A DNA stretch of 64,000 nucleotides, from positions 124,001 through 188,000 of the forward strand of contig NZ_FOLB01000004.1 of NCBI RefSeq assembly GCF_900112345.1, in the 5' to 3' direction. A program made the position numbers and the translations under genes. The notes beneath the pieces were generated by a model. It saw nothing but the letters and a program-made list of their open reading frames with translations. It had not been told where the DNA came from and did no database searches. Of the stretch, positions 28,021-37,604 are shown piece by piece. The stretch comes from Nocardioides terrae. Its GTDB lineage: Bacteria > Actinomycetota > Actinomycetes > Propionibacteriales > Nocardioidaceae. Numbering within the stretch: the first letter of the stretch is position 1; each line of letters begins with the position of its first letter.

Positions 28021-28203
28021 ATGCACCGCTCCCTCCACCTCCGCCGTCGCACCGAGCGCGGCATCACGACCGCCGAGTACGCCGTCGGCACGGCCGCGGG
28101 CGCCGGCCTCGCCGGTCTGCTCTACAAGATGCTGACCGGCGGCTTCGGCAACGAGCTGCTGACGAAGCTCTACGACCACGTCCTCAGGCTGCTCGGCATC
28201 TGA
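28021..28203 (+). CDS. Flp-type pilin (DUF4244-like)
   Basis: The 60-residue protein has a basic leader (HRSLHLRRRTERG) followed by ITTAEYAVGTAAGAGLAGLL. Glycine at the cut site and Glu at position +5 of the mature part fit class III (Flp) prepilins, and the hydrophobic helix follows at once. GAAGGAG precedes ATG 28021. This is the expected major pilus subunit or its DUF4244 relative. The prepilin peptidase is not in this window. The stop overlaps the next start. Confidence 0.85.
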   Translation: MHRSLHLRRRTERGITTAEYAVGTAAGAGLAGLLYKMLTGGFGNELLTKLYDHVLRLLGI

Positions 28204-28574
28204 TGCCTCGCCGACGCCTGTCCCGCCGGGGCGCCGCCACGGCCGAGCTCGTCATGGTGCTCCCCGTCCTGGTGGCGGTCACCATCGGGCTGGTGTGGCT
28301 GCTCGCGGTCGGCGCCGCCCAGGTCCGCGCCGTGGACGCGGCCCGCGAGACCGCCCGGGCGCTCGCCCGGGGAGACGACCGGGCCGAGGCGGTCGACCGG
28401 GGCGTCAGCGTCGGGCCCCGGGGCACGAGCGTCGCCGTCGAGACCGACGGCGACCGGGTCGTGGCGGTGGCCGAGGCGTCGGTGCGTGGCCCCGGCGGGC
28501 TGTTCGGCTTCCTGCCGGCCGTCACGGTCCATGCCCGAGCCGTGGCCGCCGCCGAGGAGGAGGCGGCGCCGTGA
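28203..28574 (+). CDS. tadE: TadE-family pseudopilin-like protein
   Basis: The 123-residue protein starts with [20 protein letters not shown], the TadE-like leader with a Gly-Ala cut region and Glu at about +5, followed by one membrane helix and a small extracellular domain (about 35-123). TadE proteins are minor pilins or pilus-assembly factors. ATG at 28203 overlaps the pilin stop by one base, and the stop overlaps the next start as GTGA. Confidence 0.83.
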   Translation: MPRRRLSRRGAATAELVMVLPVLVAVTIGLVWLLAVGAAQVRAVDAARETARALARGDDRAEAVDRGVSVGPRGTSVAVETDGDRVVAVAEASVRGPGGLFGFLPAVTVHARAVAAAEEEAAP

Positions 28575-28912
28575 GCCGTCGCGAGCGCGGCTCGGCGGTC
28601 CCCTTCGCGGTCGCCTGCCTGGGCCTGGTGCTGCTGCTCGGCGCGGCCCTCGGCGCGGCCGGAGCGATGGTCGCCGACCACCGCCGCGCCCAGGGGGCGG
28701 CCGACCTGGCCGCGCTCGCCGGCGCAGCCGACGTGGCCCACGGTGGCGCCGGCTGTGCCGCTGCCGGCCGCATCGCGTCCGACAACGGCGCCGCCCTGTC
28801 CGACTGCCGCGTCGAGGGCGCCGAGGTCCGGGTGTCCGTGGTCGTCACGGGCCCGCGCTGGCTCGGCGACTCCGGCGACCTCATGGCCGAGGCGCGTGCA
28901 GGACCGGGGTGA
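28571..28912 (+). CDS. TadE/TadG-like protein (Rv3654c-type)
   Basis: The 113-residue protein starts with a short basic leader (SRRERGSAVPFAVACLGLVL), one membrane helix, and the sequence ADHRRAQGAADLAALAGA. That sequence is characteristic of the Tad-associated Rv3654c family, related to the TadG N-terminus. Two cysteines (about 57 and 77) could form a disulfide outside the cell. The start GTG overlaps the tadE stop. It closes the tad locus; the next gene is convergent and unrelated. Confidence 0.8.
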   Translation: MSRRERGSAVPFAVACLGLVLLLGAALGAAGAMVADHRRAQGAADLAALAGAADVAHGGAGCAAAGRIASDNGAALSDCRVEGAEVRVSVVVTGPRWLGDSGDLMAEARAGPG

Positions 28913-28959
28913 GCGCCGCGTACGGCAGCACCCGCGCTTCCGGCAGGCGCGGTCGGCTC

Positions 28960-29403
28960 CTACTCGTCGTCCTCGACCGGCACGACCTCGTCCCCGACCG
29001 CGATCGTCCCGGACTCGAGGATCCGGAAGGCGGTTCCTGCCCGGCGACGCAGCGCGCTCGCGGCGCCGGTTCCGATCCAGTCGTCGAGCAATCGGCACGG
29101 GGCGGCCACCCGGACGACCTCGAGCAGGACCGGTCCGATCCGCAGGCGCTCGCCCGGGCGGGTCGGGACCGGGCCGTGGGCGAGCGTGATGTTGCGTCGG
29201 GTCGCGCCCGAGGGGATGTCGGCGCCGAGATCGGCGGCGGCGAGGTCCAGCTCGTCACGGGCCTGGATCGTCACGTGCCGGTGCTTGGTGCCGTGGTACC
29301 GATCGCCGACCAGCCCTCGCCCGGCCTCGGCCTCCACGGCGGGGACCGACCGCGTCGGCAGCCGGCTACCCGGCGCGATGTGGATCTCGACGACCCGCGT
29401 CAC
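28960..29403 (-). CDS. MOSC-domain protein
   Basis: The 147-residue protein is a single MOSC domain, the beta-strand domain found at the C-terminus of molybdenum cofactor sulfurases. Visible features are VGDRYHGTKHRHVTIQ near the start, RRNITL, and the conserved Cys region RVAAPCRLLDDW. Single-domain MOSC proteins are linked to sulfur transfer to metal cofactors and to reduction of N-hydroxylated compounds; the substrate is unknown here. The GTG start overlaps the stop of the upstream small membrane protein gene as GTGA, so the two form an operon. The C-terminal Glu/Asp tail (PVEDDE) is odd for the fold. Confidence 0.85.
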   Translation of the reverse strand: MTRVVEIHIAPGSRLPTRSVPAVEAEAGRGLVGDRYHGTKHRHVTIQARDELDLAAADLGADIPSGATRRNITLAHGPVPTRPGERLRIGPVLLEVVRVAAPCRLLDDWIGTGAASALRRRAGTAFRILESGTIAVGDEVVPVEDDE

Positions 29404-29702
29404 TGGCCGGGTCGTTCGTCGTCGTCGTCGCGACGGTCCCCGTCGACCCTGTCGAGCTTGTCCGACAGCTCGCGCAGGCGCTTCTGGTCGCGTCGCTGAC
29501 GGAGCTCGCGCTTGGTGCCGAACTTGCTGATCGAGAAGCCCCAGAGGATCGCGACGCCGGCGAAGACGCCCACCAGGAAAACTGACGTCGCCCCGATGTG
29601 GATGCCCAGCAGGCTGGCATGGCCGGAGTCGCCGGCCGTGAACAGGCCCGCGAGCAGTGCGATCACGCCGAGCACGATCAGGATGAGCCCGAAGACCAGC
29701 AT
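29400..29702 (-). CDS. Small two-helix membrane protein
   Basis: The 100-residue protein has two hydrophobic segments (about 2-22 and 33-55) and a basic-then-acidic C-terminal tail (KRELRQRRDQKRLREL to RRDDDDER) likely to be cytoplasmic and partly helical. The start ATG at 29700-29702 is chosen because the upstream extension lacks membrane-protein character and overlaps the helicase gene. It overlaps the MOSC gene as GTGA. I do not recognise a family. Confidence 0.7.
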   Translation of the reverse strand: MLVFGLILIVLGVIALLAGLFTAGDSGHASLLGIHIGATSVFLVGVFAGVAILWGFSISKFGTKRELRQRRDQKRLRELSDKLDRVDGDRRDDDDERPGQ

Positions 29703-29712
29703 GGTGCGCAGC

Positions 29713-32046
29713 CTAGGGCGTCGGACCGGCCCCCGCGAGCAGCGCTCGCAGCAGCCGCGCAGCGCCGGCCTTGTCGAGCGGGTTGTTCTGGTTGCCGCAC
29801 TTCGGTGACTGCACGCAGGAGGGACAGCCGTCGTCGCACTCGCAGGCCTCGATCGTCTCGACCGTCGCCGACAGCCACCCGCGGGCCGACCGGAACCCCC
29901 GCTCGGCGAAGCCGGCCCCGCCGGGGTGGCCGTCATAGACGAAGACTGTCAGGACGCCGGTGTCGGGGTGGACGGCGGTCGAGACACCGCCGATGTCCCA
30001 CCGGTCGCAGGTCGCGAACAGCGGGAGCAGCCCGATCGAGCAGTGCTCGGCGGCGTGCGCCGACCCGGGGACGTCGACCGGCTGCAGTCCCGCATCGGCC
30101 ACGACGTGGTCGGGCACCGTCCACCACACCGCGCTGGTCCGCAGGCTGCGCTCCGGCAGGTCGAGCGGCTCCTCTCCGATCACCTCGCCGCCCGGCTGAC
30201 GGCGCCGGAGGAACGAGACGACCTGGTGGGTGACGTCGACGTCCCCGAACGAGAGCCGGCAGTCGCCCCAGCGCTCGCTCTCCCGCTCGGCCACGATCGT
30301 GATGTCGGTCGTCTCGCGCGCCACGGTGGAGTAGCCGGGGTCGGCTCGCTCCATGACCGCGACGCTCTCCTCGAGGTCGAGCGAGCGGACCAGCCAGGTC
30401 TCACCCTGGTGCAGGTAGACCGCCCCGGTGTGCGCGGTGCCGTGAGCGCGGGCCGCGTCGACGGTCCCGACGACACGGCCGGTGGACGCCTCGATCAGCT
30501 GGACGGCGCTGCCGCCGGCCGAGCGGATGTCGACGAGGTCGGCAGCCCGACGCCGGTCGGTCCAGAACCACCCGCGCGGCCGCTTGCGCAGCACGCCGGC
30601 CTCGGTCAGCGAGTGCACGATGTCCGGTGCCGTCGGGCCGAAGAGCTCGAGGTCGGCGGAGGTCAGCGGGATCTCCTGCGCGGCGGCGCACAGGTGCGGA
30701 CCGAGGACGTAGGGGTTGCCGGGGTCGAAGACGGTCGCCTCGACGGGTCGGCCGATCAGCGCCTCGGGGTGGGTGACGAGGTAGGTGTCGAGCGGGTCGT
30801 CGCGGGCGATCAGCACGCCCAGTGCGTCCTGCGCGCCCCTGCCGGCTCGGCCGACCTGCTGCCACAGCGCGGCCCTGGTCCCCGGGTATCCCGCCATGAG
30901 CACCGCGTCGAGCCCGCTGACGTCGATGCCGAGCTCGAGCGCGTTGGTGGCGGCGATGCCCAGCAGCTGTCCGGACCGAAGAGCCTGCTCGATCTCGCGA
31001 CGCTCCTCGGGCAGGTAGCCGCCGCGGTAGGCGGCGACGCGCCCGGGGAGCTCCGCGTCGACGTCGGCGAGCAGTCCGGCCGCGGTCATCGCCACCTGCT
31101 CGACGCCCGTCCGGGAGCGCACGAACGCCAGCGTCCGCACGTCGGAGGAGACGAGGTCGGCCAGCAGGTCGGCGGTCTCCGAGGACGCGGCTCGGCGCAC
31201 CGGGGCGCCGTTCTCACCCGCGTGGCTCGTCAGCGGCGGCTGCCAGAGCGCCAGCGAGACCTGACCTCGCGGCGAGCCGTCGGTCGTCACGGGGACGACG
31301 TCGAGACCTGTCAGCCGGCGCCCGGCGGTCTCCGGCTCCGCGACCGTCGCCGAGGCGAGGATGAAGGTCGGCGACGCGCCGTAGGACGCCGCGACCCGGC
31401 GCAGCCGACGCAGGACGTGGGCGACATGGGCGCCGAAGACGCCGCGGTAGTGGTGGCACTCGTCGACCACGACGTAGGCCAGCGACCCGAAGAACGACGC
31501 CCAGCGGCTGTGCCCGGGCAGCAGCGAGCGGTGCAGCATGTCGGGGTTGGTGAGCACGTAGTCGGCGTACGCCCGGGTCCACTCGCGCTGCTCGCGGGGG
31601 CTGTCGCCGTCGTGGGTGGTGACGCGTACGTCGAGCCCGAGCGCCTGCACCCGGGCGAGCTGGTCCTGGGCGAGCGCCTTCGTGGGCGCGAGGTAGAGGA
31701 CCGTGGCGCCGCGCTGCCCCTTCGGGCCCCTGGCCTCGCGCACAGCGGTGAGCGCGGGCAGCTGGTAGGCCAGCGACTTGCCCGAGGCGGTGCCCGTCGC
31801 GAGCACGACGTGAGCGCCGGAGTAGGCGGCGTCGGCGGCGACGACCTGGTGTCGCCACGGCCGCTCGACCCCGCGCGAGCGGAAGGCGTCGACCACCTCG
31901 GCGTCCGCCCACCCGGGCCAGTCGACCGTGTCGGCGGCACGCGGCGGGAGCTCCTCGAGATGGGTCAGCCGACCCTCCCGACCGGGGACCGCGGCGAGCC
32001 GGTGCAGCAGCGTCGGCACGTCGTGGTGCAGGGCAGGAGCGGTCAC
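29713..32046 (-). CDS. DEAD/DEAH-box helicase with C-terminal DUF1998 (MrfA-like)
   Basis: The 777-residue protein is a superfamily 2 helicase. Walker A is TGTASGKS (about 84-91), Walker B is VVDECHH (about 195), motif [11 protein letters not shown], and motif [11 protein letters not shown]. The C-terminal part matches DUF1998 with a four-cysteine metal site in [17 protein letters not shown] (about 735-752). This layout is that of MrfA (YprA) of Bacillus subtilis, a helicase for repair of mitomycin-type DNA damage, and of the conserved actinobacterial homologues next to bldG. The start is GTG at 32044-32046. It is divergent from the bldG-like gene, the same order as in Streptomyces. Confidence 0.9.
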   Translation of the reverse strand: MTAPALHHDVPTLLHRLAAVPGREGRLTHLEELPPRAADTVDWPGWADAEVVDAFRSRGVERPWRHQVVAADAAYSGAHVVLATGTASGKSLAYQLPALTAVREARGPKGQRGATVLYLAPTKALAQDQLARVQALGLDVRVTTHDGDSPREQREWTRAYADYVLTNPDMLHRSLLPGHSRWASFFGSLAYVVVDECHHYRGVFGAHVAHVLRRLRRVAASYGASPTFILASATVAEPETAGRRLTGLDVVPVTTDGSPRGQVSLALWQPPLTSHAGENGAPVRRAASSETADLLADLVSSDVRTLAFVRSRTGVEQVAMTAAGLLADVDAELPGRVAAYRGGYLPEERREIEQALRSGQLLGIAATNALELGIDVSGLDAVLMAGYPGTRAALWQQVGRAGRGAQDALGVLIARDDPLDTYLVTHPEALIGRPVEATVFDPGNPYVLGPHLCAAAQEIPLTSADLELFGPTAPDIVHSLTEAGVLRKRPRGWFWTDRRRAADLVDIRSAGGSAVQLIEASTGRVVGTVDAARAHGTAHTGAVYLHQGETWLVRSLDLEESVAVMERADPGYSTVARETTDITIVAERESERWGDCRLSFGDVDVTHQVVSFLRRRQPGGEVIGEEPLDLPERSLRTSAVWWTVPDHVVADAGLQPVDVPGSAHAAEHCSIGLLPLFATCDRWDIGGVSTAVHPDTGVLTVFVYDGHPGGAGFAERGFRSARGWLSATVETIEACECDDGCPSCVQSPKCGNQNNPLDKAGAARLLRALLAGAGPTP

Positions 32047-32232
32047 CCGTCCATCCTCGCAAAGGTCACCGACAGTGGCGGCGGCAGACCGGCGGCGTGC
32101 ACGGCTGTGTGCTTGTTTGCGCGCCGTGTGGCCAGACGTGATTACATAGGGTCCGGCTTCGCAGACCGGGGGGATCTGAGCCCCGATCAGAGGCCGGATC
32201 GCTCGTCACCTGACGTCACTCTGGAGTGCTCC

Positions 32233-32571
32233 GTGGACCTGACCCTTGCGACCCGAGAGGTCGACGGGACGACCATCGTCTCGGTCGGTGGTGAGATCGA
32301 CGTCTACACGGCACCCAAGCTCCGCGACAAGATCACCGAGCTGGTCGCCGCCGGAGCGCACAACCTCGTCGTCGACCTCGAGGCCGTCGAGTTCCTCGAC
32401 TCGACCGGCCTGGGCGTCCTTGTCGGTGGCCTGAAGAAGGTCCGGGCCCACGACGGCAGCCTCCAGCTCGTCTGCACGCAGGACCGCCTGCTGAAGATCT
32501 TCCGGATCACCGGGCTGGCCAAGGTCTTCGCGATCCACGGCTCCGCCGAGTCGGCGATCGCCGCCGTCTGA
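32233..32571 (+). CDS. bldG: STAS-domain anti-sigma factor antagonist (BldG-like)
   Basis: The 112-residue protein is a single STAS domain of the SpoIIAA type. [20 protein letters not shown] holds the phosphorylated serine, Ser57, in the conserved DSTGLG loop, the same position as in Streptomyces BldG. Such proteins bind and inhibit anti-sigma factors when dephosphorylated, releasing an alternative sigma factor. The start GTG at 32233 has GGAG upstream. Gene order (helicase, this gene, H+-PPase) matches the Streptomyces bldG region. The anti-sigma gene that follows bldG there is missing here: hppA comes next after 165 bp. Confidence 0.87.
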   Translation: MDLTLATREVDGTTIVSVGGEIDVYTAPKLRDKITELVAAGAHNLVVDLEAVEFLDSTGLGVLVGGLKKVRAHDGSLQLVCTQDRLLKIFRITGLAKVFAIHGSAESAIAAV

Positions 32572-32736
32572 CGCTGACCTCCTCCGCCGTTCTCGGCCCG
32601 GGTCGACGGCTCTGACAGCCGTCTCTCCCGCGTTGCGCGCACTTTCCGCGCAGTCGTTCGCTTCGCCTCCTTCCCAGTGTGGCGCCGGTCACCTACCCTG
32701 CCGTGGGGAGAAGACCCGTGCTCACAGGAGGACCGA

Positions 32737-35040
32737 ATGTCCGATGTGGAAGTAACCGGAGGCGACCTCGTCCTGGTCGTCATCGTCGCGGTGGTCGCGC
32801 TGGCCGCCCTTGCGTTGGGATTCATGTTCCGGCGTGAGGTCCTCGCGGCCCCGACCGGTACCGAGAAGATGATGACGATCGCCCGCGCGGTCGAGGAGGG
32901 AGCCGGGGCCTACCTCGGCCGCCAGTTCCGCACCCTCGCCGTCTTCGCCGCCGTGGCGTTCGTGGTGCTCTTCGCACTACCGGCCGATGACGCCACGGTC
33001 CGCATCGGCCGCTCGATCTTCTTCCTCCTGGGCGCCGGGTTCAGCGCCACCGTCGGCTATCTGGGCATGTCGCTGGCGGTCCGGGCCAATGTCCGCGTCG
33101 CCGCGGCCGCCGAGGCCGCCGGCCGTGAGCCGGCGATGAAGATCGGCTTCCGGACCGGCGCGACGGTCGGCATGCTGACCGTCGGCCTCGGGCTGCTCGG
33201 GGCCAGCGTCGTCGTCATCATCTTCCAAGACGAGGCTCCGCACGTGCTCGAGGGCTTCGGCTTCGGCGCCGCCCTGCTCGCCATGTTCATGCGGGTCGGC
33301 GGCGGCATCTTCACCAAGGCCGCCGACGTCGGTGCGGACCTCGTCGGCAAGGTCGAGCAGAACATCCCCGAGGACGACCCGCGCAACGCCGCGACGATCG
33401 CCGACAACGTCGGTGACAACGTCGGTGACTGCGCCGGCATGGCCGCCGACCTCTTCGAGTCCTACGCCGTCACGCTGGTCGCCGCGCTGATCCTCGGGTC
33501 GCAGGCGCTCGGCGACAAGGGCCTCGTCTTCCCGCTCATCGTCCCGGCCATCGGTGCCCTGACCGCCGTCATCGGCATCTACCTCTGCCGGCCGCGAGCC
33601 GGTGAGAACGGGCTGCGCACGATCAACCGCGCGTTCTACATCTCCGCCGCGGTGGGCGCGGTCGGCTCCGCTCTCGCCGCATTCCTCTACCTGCCGGGTG
33701 AGTGGAGCGACCTGGCCGGCGCCTCGGGGGTGGCCGCCGACATCAGCCCGCGCCTGCTGGCGGCCGGCGCGGTCGTGATCGGGGTCGTCCTGGCCGCCGC
33801 GATCCTCGCGCTGACGGGCTACTTCACCGGGACCGAGCACCGACCGGTCAAGGACGTCGGCCTGACCAGTCTCACCGGCGCCGCGACCGTCATCCTCAGC
33901 GGCCTCTCGGTCGGGTTCGAGTCGGCCGTCTACACCGCGATCGTCATCGGCGCGGCCGTGTTCGGTGCGGCCCTGCTCGCCGGCGGCACCACGGCGCTGG
34001 CGCTCTTCGCGGTCTCCCTCGCGGGCTGTGGCCTGCTGACCACCGTCGGCGTCATCGTCGCGATGGACACCTTCGGGCCCGTCTCCGACAACGCCCAGGG
34101 CATCGCCGAGATGTCGGGCGAGGTCGGCGAAGCGGGCGCGCAGATCCTCACCGAGCTCGACGCGGTCGGCAACACGACCAAGGCGATCACCAAGGGCATC
34201 GCCATCGCCACCGCGGTGCTCGCGGCCAGCGCCCTGTTCGCGTCCTACACGCAGAGCGCCTTCGACGCCTTCGCCGACGCCACCGGGGACACCGAGGACG
34301 CCATCCTCGGCGGCTTCCTCGTCTTCGACGCCAAGCTGCTCGTGGGGGCGCTGCTCGGGGCCAGCGTCGTCTTCCTCTTCTCCGGGCTGGCCATCAACGC
34401 GGTCGGCCGGGCGGCCGGCGCGGTCGTCTACGAGGTACGCCGGCAGTTCCGTGAGATCCCCGGGATCATGGAGGGCACCGGCCGGCCCGAGTACGGCCGG
34501 GTTGTCGACATCGTCACCCGCGACTCGCTCCGGGAGCTGGCCACGCCGGGCATCCTCGCGATCCTCGCTCCGGTCGCCGTCGGCTTCGGCCTCGGGATCG
34601 GGCCGCTGGCCGGGTTCCTGGCCGGTGCGATCGCCACCGGCACGCTCATGGCCGTCTTCCTGGCCAACTCCGGCGGCGCCTGGGACAACGCCAAGAAGCT
34701 GGTCGAGGATGGCCACCACGGCGGCAAGGGCTCCGACGCCCACGCCGCGACGGTCATCGGCGACACGGTCGGCGACCCCTTCAAGGACACCGCCGGCCCG
34801 GCGATCAACCCGCTGCTCAAGGTGATGAACCTGGTCAGCCTGCTGATCGTCGCGGCGATCGTGAACCTTTCCTACGGGAAGCACGAGAGCGACTGGCTGC
34901 GCATCCTCATCGCCGTCGCGGCGGCCCTCGGCATCGCCGTCGCCGTCTACATCTCGAAGCGGCGGCCGGTGGCGATCGGCAGCAGCGACGGCGAGCCCGA
35001 CGCGGTCACATCGGTCGGCGACCCCGTCTCCCCGGTCTGA
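32737..35040 (+). CDS. hppA: K+-insensitive membrane-bound proton-pumping pyrophosphatase
   Basis: The 767-residue protein has about 16 membrane helices and hydrolyses pyrophosphate to pump H+ out of the cytoplasm. The catalytic acidic motif is DVGADLVGKVE with DNVGDNVGDCAGMAADLFE (about 205-250), and a third acidic motif is near GDTVGDPFKDTAGPAINPLL. The sequence GNTTKAITKG carries Lys at the position that separates K+-insensitive (Lys) from K+-dependent (Ala) enzymes, so this is the K+-insensitive H+ pump. CAGGAGG precedes ATG 32737. A strong terminator follows the stop. Confidence 0.95.
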   Translation: MSDVEVTGGDLVLVVIVAVVALAALALGFMFRREVLAAPTGTEKMMTIARAVEEGAGAYLGRQFRTLAVFAAVAFVVLFALPADDATVRIGRSIFFLLGAGFSATVGYLGMSLAVRANVRVAAAAEAAGREPAMKIGFRTGATVGMLTVGLGLLGASVVVIIFQDEAPHVLEGFGFGAALLAMFMRVGGGIFTKAADVGADLVGKVEQNIPEDDPRNAATIADNVGDNVGDCAGMAADLFESYAVTLVAALILGSQALGDKGLVFPLIVPAIGALTAVIGIYLCRPRAGENGLRTINRAFYISAAVGAVGSALAAFLYLPGEWSDLAGASGVAADISPRLLAAGAVVIGVVLAAAILALTGYFTGTEHRPVKDVGLTSLTGAATVILSGLSVGFESAVYTAIVIGAAVFGAALLAGGTTALALFAVSLAGCGLLTTVGVIVAMDTFGPVSDNAQGIAEMSGEVGEAGAQILTELDAVGNTTKAITKGIAIATAVLAASALFASYTQSAFDAFADATGDTEDAILGGFLVFDAKLLVGALLGASVVFLFSGLAINAVGRAAGAVVYEVRRQFREIPGIMEGTGRPEYGRVVDIVTRDSLRELATPGILAILAPVAVGFGLGIGPLAGFLAGAIATGTLMAVFLANSGGAWDNAKKLVEDGHHGGKGSDAHAATVIGDTVGDPFKDTAGPAINPLLKVMNLVSLLIVAAIVNLSYGKHESDWLRILIAVAAALGIAVAVYISKRRPVAIGSSDGEPDAVTSVGDPVSPV

Positions 35041-35060
35041 CCCAGGACCCGACGAACGGC

Positions 35061-35094
35061 CGGAGGGGCCGGAGCACCCGCTCCGGCCCCTCCG
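35061..35094 (+). terminator. Terminator hairpin after hppA
   Basis: A perfect 14-bp GC stem (35061-35074 with 35081-35094) closes on a six-base loop, starting 20 bases after the hppA stop codon. No T-run follows, as is common in actinobacteria. Confidence 0.85.
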
Positions 35095-35162
35095 TCGTGT
35101 CGGCCCCTCGGGCGGCCGGGCCACGGGAGCCCACCTCCGACACCCGCCGTTAGGCTCTGTCC

Positions 35163-36659
35163 GTGCGCGAGATCAGCGATCTGCCCCACCGGCTCCGCGA
35201 GGCGCTGGTCGCCGCGCACTTCACCTATGACGAGGTCGCGGAGGTGCTCGGCCCCCTCGCGCACGCGGCCCTGGGCCGCAACGAGACGACGCCGGGCCTG
35301 CGGCGCACCCGGGGCGGCAGCCCCTTGGAGACGCTGGTCCGGCTCTTCCTGCTGCAGGCCCCGGTCTCGCTCGAGGCCGCGGAGGCCGCGCTGCCGCGTC
35401 TGGTCGACCGGCTCGCCGTGGAGGGGCTGCTCGAGCAGTCGGTCGGCGAGGTCGCCGCCCGCATGGACGTGCGCCCCTACGCGACCGACGCCGGGGCCGA
35501 GGAGGGCGGCAACCTCTGGGTGGTCTCCGACCTCACCCCCGGCCTGGACGGGGCACCCCAGCGGGTGGGCAGCGACTACGTGCTCGGCATCAGCCCGGCC
35601 TCGACGTCGCTGGCCCAGCTCACCATCCGCGACCGGGTCAGCCGCAGCCTCGACCTCGGCACCGGCTGCGGGGTCCAGGCCCTCCACCTCGCGGCCCACT
35701 CGAGCCAGGTCGTCGCCACCGACGTGAACGAGCGGGCGCTCTGGATCACCCGCTTCAACGCGGCCCTCAACTGGGTCGGCCACCAGGTCGAGGTCCGCGA
35801 GGGGTCGTTCTTCGAGCCGGTCCACGGCGAGACCTTCGACCTGATCGCGACGAACCCGCCCTTCGTGATCTCGCCGGCCACCGGCGAGCGGCTCGTCTAC
35901 CGCGACTCCGGGCTCCCCGGCGACCGCGTGGTCGAGGACATCGTCCGCGCCGCCCCCGACCTGCTCAACCCGGGCGGCTGGTGCCAGATCCTCGCCAACT
36001 GGGCGATCACCCGCGGCACCGCCTGGGACGAGCGGATCGAGTCGTGGCTCGGCGAGGACACCGACGCCTTCGTCGTCCAGCGCGAGATCCTCGACCCCGC
36101 GGCCTACGTCGAGCTGTGGCTGAAGGACTCCGGCCACCACCCCGCCACCGGCTCGGAGCACGCCGACGACTACCGCTCGCGCTACGACACCTGGCTCTCC
36201 TGGATGGAGGAGCAGGGCGTCGAGGGCGTGGGCTTCGGCTGGATCAACCTGCACAAGTCCGGCGGCCAGGACCCCCGGCGCGAGCTGCTCGAGTGGCCGT
36301 ACGACGTCGAGCAGCCGATCGCTCCGGCGATCGCGGCCTGGGGCAGCGCCGTGCGTGCCGAGGTCGGACCGGACTCGCGGCTGCTGCTCCCCGCCGACGT
36401 GCAGCAGGAGACCGTCGGAGTGCCCGGCGCCGAGGACCCGACGGCCGTCGTCCTCCGTCAGCAACGCGGCCTGCGCCGAGCACGTCAGGTCGACACCGTC
36501 ACCGCCGCCCTGGTCGGCGCCTGCGACGGCGAGCTCGCGCTCGGCCGGCTGCTGGACGCCATCTCCGAGCTCCTGGACCTGGACGCCGCGAGCACCCGGG
36601 CGACGTACGAGCCGATCGCGCAGGAGCTCGTCGCCGAGGGGTTCCTGACCACCACCTAG
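35163..36659 (+). CDS. Class I SAM methyltransferase with NPPF motif
   Basis: The 498-residue protein has an N-terminal helical domain (about 1-130), a Rossmann methyltransferase core with motif I SLDLGTGCGVQALHLA (about 161-176), and the NPPF motif in DLIATNPPFVISP (about 226-238). NPPF marks N-methyltransferases acting on amino groups in planar acceptors such as Gln of release factors or bases. A long C-terminal domain (about 360-498) is specific to the actinobacterial family found beside hppA and topA. The GTG start lies six bases after TAGGCT (35151-35156), indicating a leaderless mRNA. The stop shares the bases CTAG with the convergent next gene. The methyl acceptor is unknown. Confidence 0.85.
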   Translation: MREISDLPHRLREALVAAHFTYDEVAEVLGPLAHAALGRNETTPGLRRTRGGSPLETLVRLFLLQAPVSLEAAEAALPRLVDRLAVEGLLEQSVGEVAARMDVRPYATDAGAEEGGNLWVVSDLTPGLDGAPQRVGSDYVLGISPASTSLAQLTIRDRVSRSLDLGTGCGVQALHLAAHSSQVVATDVNERALWITRFNAALNWVGHQVEVREGSFFEPVHGETFDLIATNPPFVISPATGERLVYRDSGLPGDRVVEDIVRAAPDLLNPGGWCQILANWAITRGTAWDERIESWLGEDTDAFVVQREILDPAAYVELWLKDSGHHPATGSEHADDYRSRYDTWLSWMEEQGVEGVGFGWINLHKSGGQDPRRELLEWPYDVEQPIAPAIAAWGSAVRAEVGPDSRLLLPADVQQETVGVPGAEDPTAVVLRQQRGLRRARQVDTVTAALVGACDGELALGRLLDAISELLDLDAASTRATYEPIAQELVAEGFLTTT

Positions 36660-37429
36660 GCGACCTCCTCCCGCACCTGCGCGGCCAGAGCACGCTCGCG
36701 CACGCCGAGCAGCTGGCGGCGTACCGAGGACACCAGCAGGTCCGCGTGGCCGAGCGGCAGGAGGTCGCGGGACTGACCGCCGTAGGACCACGGGCGGTCG
36801 ACCGGGCTCCACCCGAACGGACCCGCCAGTGCATCGCGCACCTTGGCGCCGATCGTCGAGCCGCCCTGGGTGGCGTTGAGATAGGGCTTGAGCTCCTTCT
36901 CGGTCACCACGCCCCGCGGGAAGAGCTGGCCGTTGGCGTGACCGACCGCCCACACCACGCCGAGCGTCAGCAGCGAGGCCGAGCGCGTCCCCGTGACGAC
37001 GCCGGGCGCGCGCTCGTGGAGCCGCACCAGGCCGCGGCGCAGCGCGATGCCGGTCTCCTCGTCGAAGAACTGCCGCGCGGTCGCGTCGAGCAGGACCAGG
37101 CAGGACTCCAGCCGCTGACGGTGGCCGGGCGGGAGCCCGTCCGGCAGCTCGAGGCCGTCGTCGGCGAGGGGCACGGTGTCGAGGCCGAGGACCGCGTCGC
37201 GTCCGCCGCAGACGGAGTCGAGCCAGCGCAGCGCGCGCGACCAGTCCGGCTCACGGCGCGGCTCGGGGAGCGAGCGGGCGTAGCCGACCACCGCACCCAT
37301 CAGGTCGCGGCACTCCGGGCACAGATGGACGACCTCCTCGCGATCGGGGCGTCGGTCGCCGTACCAGCTCGAGGCGCCGGCCGCCTCACGGCCGCCGTAG
37401 TCGTCGTAGTCGTCGTAGTCGTCGTACAT
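36656..37429 (-). CDS. Uncharacterised protein with YDD repeats and CPEC motif
   Basis: The 257-residue protein starts with MYDDYDDYDDYGG, encoded by three exact copies of a 9-bp repeat. A CPEC pair (about 37-40) may be half of a zinc site. The remainder is a mixed helical domain with LKPYLNATQGGSTIGAKVRDAL and no recognisable catalytic motif. The ATG is at 37427-37429. It converges with the methyltransferase gene, with overlapping stop codons. I do not recognise the family; the Tyr/Asp-rich head suggests a flexible interaction tail. Confidence 0.7.
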   Translation of the reverse strand: MYDDYDDYDDYGGREAAGASSWYGDRRPDREEVVHLCPECRDLMGAVVGYARSLPEPRREPDWSRALRWLDSVCGGRDAVLGLDTVPLADDGLELPDGLPPGHRQRLESCLVLLDATARQFFDEETGIALRRGLVRLHERAPGVVTGTRSASLLTLGVVWAVGHANGQLFPRGVVTEKELKPYLNATQGGSTIGAKVRDALAGPFGWSPVDRPWSYGGQSRDLLPLGHADLLVSSVRRQLLGVRERALAAQVREEVA

Positions 37430-37604
37430 GTCAGACCTCCAGTCGGGTTGGAAGTCGTCGTCCGCGGACCATGAGACACCTCACCACCGACGGTCCGGTG
37501 GGGGACTGCGCGGGCGGTGGAATGGACAGCACGCGCTACCGTGTTCGGCCGGGAGCCCCGCTTGGGGCGATCCCGAGCGAATCAGCGAGTAGGGAAGTAA
37601 GCAG

